Shown here: one piece after another, positions 8,807 through 18,184 of the stretch
Layout of the letters: each line of letters starts with the position of its first letter
Numbering within the stretch: the stretch's first letter is position 1
Source: Legionella jamestowniensis
GTDB taxonomy: Bacteria; Pseudomonadota; Gammaproteobacteria; Legionellales; Legionellaceae
Length of the DNA: 64,000 nucleotides
Reading direction: 5' to 3'
Assembly (NCBI RefSeq): GCF_001467745.1
Contig: NZ_LNYG01000012.1
Coordinates: forward strand, 102,261-166,260
The notes under the pieces: generated by a model
What the model was told of the DNA's origin: nothing
Databases searched by the model: none
The model's input: the letters and a program-made list of their open reading frames with translations, nothing else
Position numbers and translations under genes: made by a program

Positions 8807-9797
8807 CCCTTTTCATTATTTGTTTTAAATATGCTGCGGCACCTATTAAGCCAGGTTGCTCTGCAGTAATCACATAAGTTGGAATTTGGCGGTTAAACGT
8901 ACTTGAGCGCCCTTTGTTCTCGAAACGAGCCCTAAAACTACTGGATTCTATTAATGGCAGTAATTTCGGCACAATACCCCCGGCAATGTAAACACCACCT
9001 AATGCACCCAACGTCAGTGCTAAATCACCCGCATAACATCCAAGACTTGCAAAAAATTGATTGACTGCCGCAAATGCCAGCTCGCACTGCCTTGTCAAGG
9101 CTAATGTTGAAATTTGTGCGGCAGATAAAAGCTCTGCTTTTTTTCCCTGGTAAGAGGCCAAGGCTAAATAAATCGCTTCAAGCCCTGACCCAGACAGTAA
9201 GCGTTCACAAGACACATGGCCATATTTAACTGCTAAATGGCGTTGAATAAACCACTCCTGCTCTGTTTGAGCAGCCCAGGTTGCGTGTCCCCCCTCTCCT
9301 GCAACAGGAATAAATCCATTGGCAGTTGGGATTAAATGAGCGACCCCTAAACCAGTGCCAGCGCCTAATACCACCATTGGTTTGCTTAAATCAGTAGTTC
9401 CTTGGCCAATTTGAATTTTTTCTTCATTCGTCAACAAGGGCAAGCTCATCGCGGCTGCAGTAAAATCATTCATGACTTGTAACTCTGCAATATTTAGTTG
9501 CTCTTTTATTTCGCGAATTGAGAATTGCCAATGAAAATTAGTCATGCTCACCAGGTCATCGATAACCGGGCAGGCTATAGCGATAGCAATATGTCTTATC
9601 GCAGCAAGTTTTTGGCTTTCTTGATAATAGGTTAATGCCGCTATTAAGTTTGGAAAATTAGCACAAGGATAAACGGCTACTTTGTCAACGTGCCAATTAC
9701 TAAAATCGACCCGGCTAAACCGTGCATTAGTACCGCCAATATCAGCTACAATTGCGAATTGTTCGTCAGTATGGAAAACATGCTGTAAGTTAATCAT
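8784..9797 (-). CDS. glk: glucokinase
   Basis: Phosphorylates glucose to glucose-6-phosphate with ATP in the cytoplasm. 337 residues from the ATG at 9797, which overlaps the edd stop by 8 bp and begins MINLQHVFHTDEQ. An in-frame start at 9833 would overlap edd by 44 bp and adds no conserved sequence. The ATP/sugar motifs of the bacterial Glk family are present: AIVADIGGTNARFS near residue 16, LGAGTGLGVAHL near 136, GEGGHATWA near 157 and LGALGGVYIAGG near 265. Slightly longer than E. coli Glk. It sits between edd and eda in the same operon. Confidence 0.92.
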   Translation of the reverse strand: MINLQHVFHTDEQFAIVADIGGTNARFSRVDFSNWHVDKVAVYPCANFPNLIAALTYYQESQKLAAIRHIAIAIACPVIDDLVSMTNFHWQFSIREIKEQLNIAELQVMNDFTAAAMSLPLLTNEEKIQIGQGTTDLSKPMVVLGAGTGLGVAHLIPTANGFIPVAGEGGHATWAAQTEQEWFIQRHLAVKYGHVSCERLLSGSGLEAIYLALASYQGKKAELLSAAQISTLALTRQCELAFAAVNQFFASLGCYAGDLALTLGALGGVYIAGGIVPKLLPLIESSSFRARFENKGRSSTFNRQIPTYVITAEQPGLIGAAAYLKQIMKRGAYAVCQ

Positions 9798-11622
9798 CAA
9801 CGCTAACCTCAACTGGGAATAAACAGGAAGCACCTTGTTCTGCTCCCGTTAATTGCAGACGCATGTTAGCAAAAAGTTCTCTACCCATGCTGTACCCGAT
9901 TTCTGTGCAATCATTCTTGTCAATGTAACGTTTCGCTAATTCATCTTCTGAGATTAGCAACTGTAAAATGCCCTTTTTGCTATCAATTAATATCATGTCA
10001 CCCGTTTTAATTTTAGCAATTACGCCTCCTTCCGCAGCTTCCGGAGTAACATGAATCGCTGCAGGAACTTTTCCAGAAGCACCCGACATACGTCCATCGG
10101 TAACTAAGGCAACTTGAAATCCTTTATCCTGTAATACACCCAGCGGGGGCGTCAGTTTGTGAAGCTCCGGCATTCCGCATGCTTTTGGTCCTTGGAAACG
10201 AACAACAACCACACAATTTTTATTCAATTCACCGGCCTTAAATGCAGCCTCAAGCTCATGCTGGCTGGAAAACACCACTGCGGGAGCTTCAATGACTTCG
10301 GCCTCAGGTTGCAAAGCTGACGTTTTAATAACACCACGACCTATATTCCCAGACAGTACTTGTACGCCACCCTCTTCTTTAAAGGGGCTAACAGGTGATC
10401 TTAATACACTTAAATCAAGCGATTCTTGAGGACCATCTGTCCAGCACAGTTGCTTATTATCCGTTACAGGCTGTTTGGTATAATGGCGTAAGCCAAAACC
10501 CATTATTGTATGGACATCCTCATGAAGTAATCCTGCATCGAGCAAGCCACGAATTAAATAAGCCATACCGCCGGCCTGCTGGAATTGGTTAATATCAGCA
10601 TTGCCGTTTGGGTAAATGCGAGCAATAAGCGGTGTAACAGCTGACAAGTCCGCAAAATCGTCCCAATTAATAAAAATACCTGCGGCGCGAGCAATAGCGA
10701 CCAGATGCATGGTATGATTGGTCGACCCTCCCGTTGCCAGCAAAGCCACCATGCCATTTACAACCGCTTTTTCATCAATGATTTTGGCAATGGGCAAATA
10801 ATTATCACCAAGATGGGTTAGCTTAACAATTTGCTGCCCAGCTTCTTGAGTTAACATCTCACGCAAAGCGGTTCCTGGGTTAACAAAAGAAGCACCAGGC
10901 AAGTGCAAGCCCATGGTTTCTATGACTAACTGATTGGAATTGGCTGTTCCATAAAATGTGCAGGTACCCGGTGAGTGATAAGAAGCAGCTTCAATATCCA
11001 ATAATGCTTCTTTATCCATTTTTCCTTCCGCATAGAGCTGACGAATACGTGCTTTTTCCTTATTGGCAACGCCAGAAGGCATAGGACCTGCAGGAACAAA
11101 TACAAAAGGCATATGGCCAAAGCTTAAAGCGGCTATTAACAGCCCCGGAACGATTTTATCGCAAATCCCAAGCATTAAAGCCCCATCAAACATATTATGG
11201 GATAACGCAATAGCCGCCGACATCGCAATAATGTCTCGGCTCATAAGACTAAGTTCCATTCCTGGCTGCCCCTGAGTGACCCCGTCACACATTGCCGGTA
11301 CCCCTCCAGCAAATTGAGCTGTCCCACCACTCTCCCTAATCGCTTTTTTTAATATGGCTGGATAATTCTCATAGGGTTGATGTGCGGACAACATGTCATT
11401 GTAGGCAGAAACAATTGCAATGTTTGGTGCTGTTGAAGCACGAAGCAATGCTTTTTCATGGGCTTGGCAGGCAGCAAAACCGTGCGCTAAATTCCCACAC
11501 TGTAAAGAGGAACGATGAGGGCCTTTTTGCAGAGCTTTTTCAACGTGCATTAAGTAATTCGCCCGATGCTTTTTACTACGCGCAACAATTCGTTCAGTTA
11601 TTTTTTTTATCTCAGGATGCAT
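9790..11622 (-). CDS. edd: 6-phosphogluconate dehydratase
   Basis: The Entner-Doudoroff dehydratase that makes KDPG from 6-phosphogluconate. At 610 residues it is the usual length. It belongs to the IlvD/Edd family with an iron-sulfur cluster. The cluster cysteines lie in PAMCDGVTQGQPGM, LGICDKIVPG and GTCTFYGTANSNQ. Other family segments are MALLATGGSTNHTMHL-like at residues 287-303 and VTDGRMSGASGKVPAA near 500. It starts 12 bp after pgl ends. Intact here, unlike zwf. Confidence 0.94.
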   Translation of the reverse strand: MHPEIKKITERIVARSKKHRANYLMHVEKALQKGPHRSSLQCGNLAHGFAACQAHEKALLRASTAPNIAIVSAYNDMLSAHQPYENYPAILKKAIRESGGTAQFAGGVPAMCDGVTQGQPGMELSLMSRDIIAMSAAIALSHNMFDGALMLGICDKIVPGLLIAALSFGHMPFVFVPAGPMPSGVANKEKARIRQLYAEGKMDKEALLDIEAASYHSPGTCTFYGTANSNQLVIETMGLHLPGASFVNPGTALREMLTQEAGQQIVKLTHLGDNYLPIAKIIDEKAVVNGMVALLATGGSTNHTMHLVAIARAAGIFINWDDFADLSAVTPLIARIYPNGNADINQFQQAGGMAYLIRGLLDAGLLHEDVHTIMGFGLRHYTKQPVTDNKQLCWTDGPQESLDLSVLRSPVSPFKEEGGVQVLSGNIGRGVIKTSALQPEAEVIEAPAVVFSSQHELEAAFKAGELNKNCVVVVRFQGPKACGMPELHKLTPPLGVLQDKGFQVALVTDGRMSGASGKVPAAIHVTPEAAEGGVIAKIKTGDMILIDSKKGILQLLISEDELAKRYIDKNDCTEIGYSMGRELFANMRLQLTGAEQGASCLFPVEVSVDD

Positions 11623-11634
11623 GCTATTTCGTCC

Positions 11635-12321
11635 CTAGGGTGAATACATAATTTGAACATTTGCCGAGGGGTGATGTAAAAAAGCCCTGACAGGCATCTC
11701 TAGTGGATTTGTTCCGGCAATTGCTTTATTGAGAACTTCCATTTTTTTCTTACCGACTAAATGTAAGAAAATGGTTCGGCTATTTAATAAGCGGGCTTTG
11801 CTTAACGAAATTCGCCGATAAGGCGCTTTCGTGGGATGAACTGTTACTACAGAGAAAGAATCATCAGCAAGACATGCTGGAATTTCAGCGCTACATGGGA
11901 ACAGTGAGGCGGTATGTCCATCTTCCCCCATACCAAGTATTACTACATCAAAGGCAGGTAACGTTGCAATACGAGTTTTAGTTTCATCTGAATCCTCATT
12001 CATTGCACTGTATAAACTTATAAAGGTTGCTCTTTCAGCCTTTTCTTTAAGCAAATAAGTTTTCACTAAATGCTCGTTACTATCGCTCTCACTTGGACTT
12101 ATCCAACGCTCATCCGTCAGAATAATAGTCACTTTCTCCCAATCTAACGTGGTTGCGGCAAGTTTCTGAAATAGATTGACTGGCGTTTTCCCACCTGAAA
12201 CCGCGAAGTAGGCTCGACCACGCTCAGTAATTGCTTGCGTGAGAATAGTTTTAATTTTTTCGACAAGCTGCTTATCAAGTTGCTCAGCATTATCAAATTG
12301 ATATAAATGCATCTTATTCAT
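11635..12321 (-). CDS. pgl: 6-phosphogluconolactonase
   Basis: Hydrolyses 6-phosphogluconolactone to 6-phosphogluconate. About 228 residues from the ATG at 12321, which overlaps the zwf stop (GATGAATAAG). A GTG at 12336 is an upstream alternative. DevB/NagB-type fold with FAVSGGKTP near residue 40, ILTDERWI near 67 and [14 protein letters not shown] near 130, all typical of Pgl. The overlap suggests translational coupling to the end of zwf. A frameshift in zwf could therefore also lower Pgl output (inference). Confidence 0.92.
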   Translation of the reverse strand: MNKMHLYQFDNAEQLDKQLVEKIKTILTQAITERGRAYFAVSGGKTPVNLFQKLAATTLDWEKVTIILTDERWISPSESDSNEHLVKTYLLKEKAERATFISLYSAMNEDSDETKTRIATLPAFDVVILGMGEDGHTASLFPCSAEIPACLADDSFSVVTVHPTKAPYRRISLSKARLLNSRTIFLHLVGKKKMEVLNKAIAGTNPLEMPVRAFLHHPSANVQIMYSP

Positions 12322-13787
12322 CCCAGTTACGACCACCCCGTGCTAACAACGACGTTGCTGCAACAGGCCCCCAGGTACCCGCCTGATAAGGAGCCGGGCC
12401 TTCATTAAAGCTACGCCAGGCATCTAAAATACCATCAACCCATTTCCAAGCCTGTTCCACTTCATCACGCCGTACGAACAGATATTGATTTCCCAGCATG
12501 ACTTCAAGCAACAACCGTTCATAAGCATCAGCAATGCGCTGGGATTTAAACGTTTCATCAAAACTTAAATCCAGCTTCGATTGTTGTAACTGCATTGTTT
12601 CACCCAGGCCTGGAATTTTATTCATCATTTGAATTTCCACGCCTTCATCAGGTTGTAAGCGAATAATGAGTTTATTAGGTGACAGATGTTTATAAATCTG
12701 CTGAAAAATATTGTGGGGCTGGGGTTTAAAACTTATGACTACTTCGCTATGTTTTTTAGGCATCCTTTTGCCAGTTCGTAAATAAAAAGGCACGCCAGCC
12801 CAACGCCAGTTATCAATGTTAACTTTAAGGGCTACAAACGTTTCTGTTTTACTCTGTTGCCTGGCATCAGCTTCCTCCAAATAGCCAGGCACGGCCTTGC
12901 CATTCACAAATCCATGCACGTACTGCCCTCTTACTGTATTTTCCTGTACGTTAGTAAGGTTAATAGGCCGTAATGCTTTTAATACTTTAAGCTTTTCATC
13001 TCGAATACTGTCTGCATCAAGATTTTGTGGCGGCTCCATCGCAATGAGTGACAAAATTTGCAACAGATGATTTTGTACCATATCCCTTGTTTGTCCAGCA
13101 TCATCATAGTACCCCCCAACGCCCTTCTACCCCCACCTCTTCAGCGACGGTAATTTGCACATGATCAATTGCTGTATTGTCCCAGTGTGAAGAAAAAATA
13201 GGGTTTGCAAAACGTAACACCAGTAAATTTAATACCGTTTCTTTACCTAGATAATGATCAATACGATAAATTTGATTTTCGTTGAAATAGTTTGAGACTT
13301 CATCATTAATAACAATCGATGACGATAAATTATGACCAATCGGTTTTTCTAAGACCACTCGCGCATTGTCTTGAGCCAATCCTACTAAGGATAGCCCTTG
13401 GCTAATCTGGCCAAATAATGAAGGTGGTGTAGCAAAATAGCTTACTGGAACACGGGAAGTAGATTGGGTGACAGTAAGCAATTTCTCATAGTCAGTCGTT
13501 TGCCTTAAATCAATTTTTACGTAATTTAACCTTTGCTGCAGACGCTGCCATACGTCAGTTTCTAGCGAAGCGCCTATAAATTGTTGCAACTTGTCTTCTA
13601 CAATATTTAGGTAACTTTGATGGTCCAGTTCTTCACGTGCCACACCCGTAACTTGCATATCAGCATGAAGTAAACCTGCCTTTTCGAGTTGGTAAAGTGC
13701 AGGTAATAGTTTGCGGGATGCTAAATCGCCTAAAGTGCCGAATAAAATTAAATCACAAGCTTGTTTGCTACCTAACATTCTTGTCAT
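12314..13787 (-). pseudogene. zwf: glucose-6-phosphate 1-dehydrogenase, interrupted by a +1 frameshift
   Basis: The N-terminal part (from 13787 to the TGA at 13104-13106) carries LFGTLGDLASRKL and the catalytic RIDHYLGKETV. The C-terminal part, in another frame, continues from the segment [20 protein letters not shown]. The frames join if one C is removed from the six-C run at 13112-13117. Corrected length is 490 residues, exactly normal for the family, and both halves are well conserved, so the lesion is recent or a sequencing error. The start at 13787 is chosen because AAGGA stands 6 bp before that ATG; the ATG at 13814 has no such site. First gene of the zwf-pgl-edd-glk-eda-porter operon. 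The enzyme oxidises glucose-6-phosphate with NADP. Confidence 0.9.
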
Positions 13788-13845
13788 GTTTAATCCTTGA
13801 CTCAATGACTTCATAAGTAACCCAAGAGTTTGTTAACCTGAGCCG

Positions 13846-13867
13846 ATTCCACTCGCGAAAGTGGAAT
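13846..13867. other. 8-bp inverted repeat upstream of zwf
   Basis: ATTCCACT-CGCGAA-AGTGGAAT lies about 60 bp upstream of the zwf start. It could be an operator or leader hairpin for the Entner-Doudoroff operon; no known regulator site is recognised. Confidence 0.4.
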
Positions 13868-13896
13868 TCAATTCTACAGCACTCAAGGGTAGCGTC

Positions 13897-13928
13897 AACC
13901 TAATTCTCGTTGAGAAGACAGTTAGGTT
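13897..13928. other. stem-loop at the 3' end of the radical SAM gene
   Basis: AACCTAA pairs with TTAGGTT and encloses TTCTC-GTT-GAGAA. It abuts the stop codon of the leftward radical SAM gene. No T-run follows on the minus strand, so termination is uncertain. Confidence 0.35.
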
Positions 13929-15021
13929 AAAACTCTTCATTCCATAAATTTAACTGGTTCGTCACCGGTTGTTCCTCTCTTGTTTTTTTAAATTGGTCCA
14001 CACTGAGTTCAACCAATGGTTTTTTATTTAAATTAAAGCGTTTACACGCCAGGCGAAATCGAGTTTCTATTAAATTGGCGAACTCTCCCTCACCTCGCAT
14101 TCTTTTGCCAAAGGTAGCATCATATTCTTTACCTCCTCGCATTTGTCGTATAAGACTCATGATATGCTCTGCGCGTTGAGGAAAGTGTTGAGCAAGCCAC
14201 TCTTTAAATAAATCTTTCACTTCATAAGGTAATCGGATTAAGACATAGCTTGCATATTCCGCCCCTGCTTCGCTAGTAGTTTGTAGAATTTTTTCTATTT
14301 CCACATCGTTAACCATAGGAATAATGGGAGCCAGCATGACACGAACTGGAATATGATGCTCGCTTAAATGTTTAACCACTTTAACCCTGGCTGAGGGTGC
14401 AGAGGTTCTTGGTTCCATAATATGTTTCAATTGTGTCGAAAGCGTAGTAATACTAACAGCAACTCGAACCAAATTATCTTTGGCCATCTCTTGAAGAATA
14501 TCGCTGTCACGTTCAATTAAGGAATTTTTAGTTATGATAATGACTGGATGTCTATGCTCCCTTAGAACTTCAAGAATACTTCTTGTAATTTTTAACTTAG
14601 ATTCTGCTGGTTGATAAGGATCGGTATTTGCGCCAAGAACGATAGGTTTGCACCTATATTTCGGTTTATTCAGTTCTTCTCTTAATAATTTTTCCGCATC
14701 CACTTTATAAAAAATCTTTGTTTCGAAATCAAGGCCGGGTGATAAGTTCATATAAGCATGACTGGGTCTGGCATAACAATAGATACAACCGTGTTCACAA
14801 CCTCGGTAAGGATTGATGGACTGTTCAAAACCAAGATCAGGAGAATCGTTGCGGGTGATAACCGATTTGGAAGCCTCTGGAAATAAAAAAGTTTCTAAAG
14901 GAGGCAGCTCCTCTTCTTCAAGCGCCCATCCATCTTCAAAGGGTTCATACACTTTGCTTTCAAAACGCCCCTCAGGGTTGCTAAGGGAACCACGATTTTT
15001 TGTTGGAATGTTTTTTTTCAT
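13927..15021 (-). CDS. PA0069-family radical SAM protein
   Basis: A 364-residue protein related to spore photoproduct lyase-like radical SAM enzymes. The 4Fe-4S/SAM cysteines are C75, C79 and C82 in NPYRGCEHGCIYCYARPSHAY, a stretch typical of the PA0069 family. Further family segments are VLGANTDPYQPAE near residue 128 and ITKNSLIERD near 163. The physiological substrate of this family is not known. The gene is separate from the zwf operon (about 140 bp away) and codirectional with it. Start at 15021 (MKKNIPTKNRG) has no strong ribosome site but no better candidate exists. Confidence 0.85.
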   Translation of the reverse strand: MKKNIPTKNRGSLSNPEGRFESKVYEPFEDGWALEEEELPPLETFLFPEASKSVITRNDSPDLGFEQSINPYRGCEHGCIYCYARPSHAYMNLSPGLDFETKIFYKVDAEKLLREELNKPKYRCKPIVLGANTDPYQPAESKLKITRSILEVLREHRHPVIIITKNSLIERDSDILQEMAKDNLVRVAVSITTLSTQLKHIMEPRTSAPSARVKVVKHLSEHHIPVRVMLAPIIPMVNDVEIEKILQTTSEAGAEYASYVLIRLPYEVKDLFKEWLAQHFPQRAEHIMSLIRQMRGGKEYDATFGKRMRGEGEFANLIETRFRLACKRFNLNKKPLVELSVDQFKKTREEQPVTNQLNLWNEEF

Positions 15022-15077
15022 AAGGAGAACTATTTAACCATAATGCCGCTAAGATAACATAATTGAAAAAGAGGTCT

Positions 15078-16184
15078 TTAAATCTTAATAAAAATTTTCT
15101 TTCGATAAAGAAGTGTTAATAGCATCAACCAAACTAACGTATAGGTTAATGCATAAAATAAAGAGGCGTTCTCAGGAGAAGCCCAACCAAAGAGTTGTTC
15201 GGTAATAAAAGAGCGTAAATTACCGGAAGGGGCAGGTACCATAATCTGAACCTTTAGGAAAAAGACATGTAAAAAATAAACTGCAAGCGCATTAAGACCA
15301 AAAATTTCAAACGGTTTTGACCATTTTTTCCACCCTCTAATATCAACCAGCCAATAACACAGGGCGAGCACCAACAACGCTAGTCCTCCAGTCACTAAGA
15401 CATAGGGGCTTGTCCAAAGCGCTTTATTAACAGGGAACTGTAATCCCCAAACCCAACCAATTATCATACTTAACAAGCCAACGCTTATTAACCCCATACA
15501 TTTAACTGACGCTTTGCGTGAAGAAATTAACCAGTAACCCGTCAAATTTCCCAATAAACCGGTTGCAATAGCCGGAAGCGTGCTAAGCAATCCTTCCGGG
15601 TCGTAAGATTTACCGTATAAATGAGATGCAGAAAAAAGCATACGATCAACAGCAGCAGCCACATTACCCTGGGGTGTTAAATTACCCGCACCATAGCCCT
15701 GCACAGGAACAAGAGACATTAGCAGCCAATAACCAATCAAGATTAAGACTAAAAGAATAAATTGCGTGGTAATACGGGTTGTCAGAAATAATACAGCACA
15801 GAATAAATAACAGATTGCTATTCGTTGTAACACGCCAAAGACACGCAAAGTGGCTAAATCGAAATGGTGAGGAAAAGCATTTAAAAACAGACCAATTAAA
15901 AAAATAATGACGCTGCGTCGTAGAATTTTAGGAAGCAGTTGCGTAGTTGTTATGTCCTGGGTTTTGGCTTTTGTTAATGAAAAAACCACAGAGACGCCAA
16001 CAATAAAGATAAAAAAAGGAAAGACAACATCCGCCAGGGTACAACCGTTCCAGCGAGAGTGTTCTAACCAGGAGTAAGCAGTATTATTACCGGGACTATT
16101 CACCAAAATCATTAAGGCAATCGTTAATCCACGGAATACATCCAATGATAGCAAGCGAGGGGATTTTTTTTCTGAATTCGTCAT
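15078..16184 (-). CDS. NagX/HGSNAT-like membrane acyltransferase (DUF5009-type)
   Basis: A 368-residue integral membrane protein with about ten membrane helices. Its N-terminus, RLLSLDVFRGLTIALMILVN, and the following WNGCTLADVVFPFFIFIVGVS are the signature of the heparan-alpha-glucosaminide N-acetyltransferase-like family. Bacterial members (NagX) are linked to amino-sugar use. No amino-sugar genes lie next to this copy, so its substrate is unknown. The C-terminus IFGLNALAVYFLHV is also typical. It is a single gene 56 bp from the radical SAM gene and in the same direction. Confidence 0.8.
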   Translation of the reverse strand: MTNSEKKSPRLLSLDVFRGLTIALMILVNSPGNNTAYSWLEHSRWNGCTLADVVFPFFIFIVGVSVVFSLTKAKTQDITTTQLLPKILRRSVIIFLIGLFLNAFPHHFDLATLRVFGVLQRIAICYLFCAVLFLTTRITTQFILLVLILIGYWLLMSLVPVQGYGAGNLTPQGNVAAAVDRMLFSASHLYGKSYDPEGLLSTLPAIATGLLGNLTGYWLISSRKASVKCMGLISVGLLSMIIGWVWGLQFPVNKALWTSPYVLVTGGLALLVLALCYWLVDIRGWKKWSKPFEIFGLNALAVYFLHVFFLKVQIMVPAPSGNLRSFITEQLFGWASPENASLFYALTYTLVWLMLLTLLYRKKIFIKI

Positions 16185-16255
16185 AGTTGATAAAAAACAT
16201 CACTGCCTTCAATCTGGCAAGCATAACCAATTATGGCCAGTTTAGAAATTAAATC

Positions 16256-16633
16256 TTATTCGTTACAGGATATTCCTAACGAATTTAACCCCCTTTCAAT
16301 ATCATCGGGCATTGTCGGCCTTGCCAAAAGATATTCACCTGTCCGATTTGTCCATTGTTCTCTAGCAACACGGTAGGCATCTTCCCATTCAGCTTGGGTA
16401 TAATCGCCCCGCCCTATATACATCAAAGCTACCAGTGTGGCTTGTTGATCAGGACGTAGGTTATTGATTGCTTGTGTAACTTCTTGATAAGTAAGATCAT
16501 CTGCGTAATCAGCCAATACATAGGAGGCATCCATATCATCTGTAACTTGCGGAAAACTAACATCTTCCTTGGCCTGAAACTCACGTGCTTTAAGAAGGAT
16601 ATCGCAAATAATGCCTGAGTTTACATTCAACAT
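16256..16633 (-). CDS. DUF3775 domain protein
   Basis: A small acidic cytoplasmic protein of 125 residues. The stretch ADYADDLTYQEVTQAINNL followed by LVALMYIGRGDYTQAEWEDA and the R-T-G-EYLLARP segment match the DUF3775 family, whose function is unknown. The start is placed at 16633 because AAGGAGAG stands directly before that ATG (MLNVNSGI). The ATG six codons earlier has no ribosome site. Single gene, possibly cotranscribed with the acyltransferase 70 bp downstream. Confidence 0.75.
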   Translation of the reverse strand: MLNVNSGIICDILLKAREFQAKEDVSFPQVTDDMDASYVLADYADDLTYQEVTQAINNLRPDQQATLVALMYIGRGDYTQAEWEDAYRVAREQWTNRTGEYLLARPTMPDDIERGLNSLGISCNE

Positions 16634-16825
16634 AACTCTCTCCTTGTTCATGTCTCTCTTTTAAATTTATTCCATGCATTAAAAAAACACAATGTTCAAA
16701 CCTCCGGCCACTACTGTTAAAAATTTATTGAATTAGCAACTATTATGGAACTGCTTGACTATACTTGTTTATCGTGCGATCATATTGAGCTTATTTTGAT
16801 CTTATTGTTGTACGGTGATAATTCT

Positions 16826-18130
16826 ATGGTAACCCTGGCTCAAATAAACCAATTGCTTCAATCTTGTGATGAACTAAAAAATAAAACAGATATTCTTAAA
16901 GCATCTGGGAAATGGAGTACTGCTAAATTTATCTACTTTCCCGAAGTTTCTATTAAAAAAGATTCTTTAAATGACTATCTTTCTCAAGCTATACAAACAG
17001 ATAGACAGACGCTTAAGAGTTTTGAAACATCAAAGTCCATGGCTTTAGATTTTTTACAGAAAAAGAAATACTCTGCAGCCGCTTCCAAATTACAGGAATT
17101 GATGCAAGAGCTAACTGTCGAGCATAGCTTTTTATTGGATACCTTTAATTCAACTCAATTAACTAAAAAACCAACCGTTACCTCATCCGATCTCCAAGAA
17201 TTTGGCAACGTAGTTCATGATCTTTGTTGTGCAGAATTAGCCTTTCGATTCAATATTAGCGCCTATCATTATTTACTAACTACAATATTGAGTACTGCAA
17301 AAGAATTTCTTACTTCAGAAGAGAAAATCCAACATGTCGATCTTGATTCTCTTTATGCGGACGTTTCAAATAAATTCGAAACGTTAAAGGAAGTCTTAGC
17401 TGAGTATGAAGAAGTTAAAATAATCGTTAGAGGTCACCTTGATGATGTGAAAAAGGACCTGCCACCGCAGAAAAGTGGCACATTGAATGAAAGTAGAAAA
17501 CCAGTTAACGAGGGAAAGAAAAAACTCAGAAACTCAATCAAAAGAGCGTCAACACGCAGTCTGACTTATGGTGTTCGCTATGACGACCCAAGGGAAGAAA
17601 CTAGTTCAGATAGCCTTAGTGATGAAGAAGCGAACAAAGAAACTCCAGCAACTAATCCTGAGAGTAATTTGCCTGAACCACATCAAACTGATACTACATC
17701 AGAAAATCGTAATCTTAAGCGCACTGAGTTCGAATTAGCCTTAGGTATTCTGAAAGATAAATTAGATAAGTTATCAAAAAAGGGAGAAACAGATAAGGAT
17801 TACAAAAAAGCAAAAGCTGCAGCTATGAATTTGCTGGTAGCTCTGACCCAGGCTCATAAAAATTACTTTATCGATAAAAACTCAGATTTAGCAACTTTTA
17901 AGAAAGACTGCATGGATGCAATTAAACCAGCTCGAGAAGAGTTAGCTAACCATCGTGGATGGAGTGAATTTTTACTTAATTTAACGCATGTGGTACTGTC
18001 AATCGCCACATTTGGTCTGGTTAATGTTGCCAGTGTGCTCGCTACTGGCCGCTATCGCTTTATCCCTACGGTTAAAACGGATTCTGAGCAAAAACTGGAT
18101 GAATTTGCTACCGTAGTAAACAGTCTATAA
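16826..18130 (+). CDS. effector-like orphan protein with C-terminal hydrophobic hairpin
   Basis: About 434 residues from the ATG at 16826 (preceded by GGTGAT); an in-frame ATG at 16745 lacks a ribosome site. The N-terminal half is helical, with likely coiled-coil stretches. The middle (about residues 215-300) is low-complexity and charged, rich in Ser, Glu and Asn. The end contains NHRGWSEFLLNL, then hydrophobic LTHVVLSIATFGLVNVASVL, then TDSEQKLDEF. I recall a very similar 'HRGW - hydrophobic hairpin - TDS..KL' tail on many Legionella proteins, including suspected Dot/Icm substrates. Effector status is inference; no enzyme motif was found. A strong terminator follows. Confidence 0.7.
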   Translation: MVTLAQINQLLQSCDELKNKTDILKASGKWSTAKFIYFPEVSIKKDSLNDYLSQAIQTDRQTLKSFETSKSMALDFLQKKKYSAAASKLQELMQELTVEHSFLLDTFNSTQLTKKPTVTSSDLQEFGNVVHDLCCAELAFRFNISAYHYLLTTILSTAKEFLTSEEKIQHVDLDSLYADVSNKFETLKEVLAEYEEVKIIVRGHLDDVKKDLPPQKSGTLNESRKPVNEGKKKLRNSIKRASTRSLTYGVRYDDPREETSSDSLSDEEANKETPATNPESNLPEPHQTDTTSENRNLKRTEFELALGILKDKLDKLSKKGETDKDYKKAKAAAMNLLVALTQAHKNYFIDKNSDLATFKKDCMDAIKPAREELANHRGWSEFLLNLTHVVLSIATFGLVNVASVLATGRYRFIPTVKTDSEQKLDEFATVVNSL

Positions 18131-18144
18131 AGTAATTATGTTAT

Positions 18145-18184
18145 CTCACAGCCCTAGACATCTAAGGCTGTGAGTTATTTTCCA
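18145..18184 (+). terminator. Rho-independent terminator
   Basis: CTCACAGCC pairs perfectly with GGCTGTGAG, and an inner TAGA/TCTA pair extends the stem. TTATTTT follows. It serves the upstream plus-strand gene and overlaps the last codons of the convergent PAS-receiver gene. Confidence 0.75.

Noticed and set aside
12314..13081. Two separate zwf-like genes
   Set aside because: The halves are consecutive parts of one enzyme and align to full length after a one-base correction.
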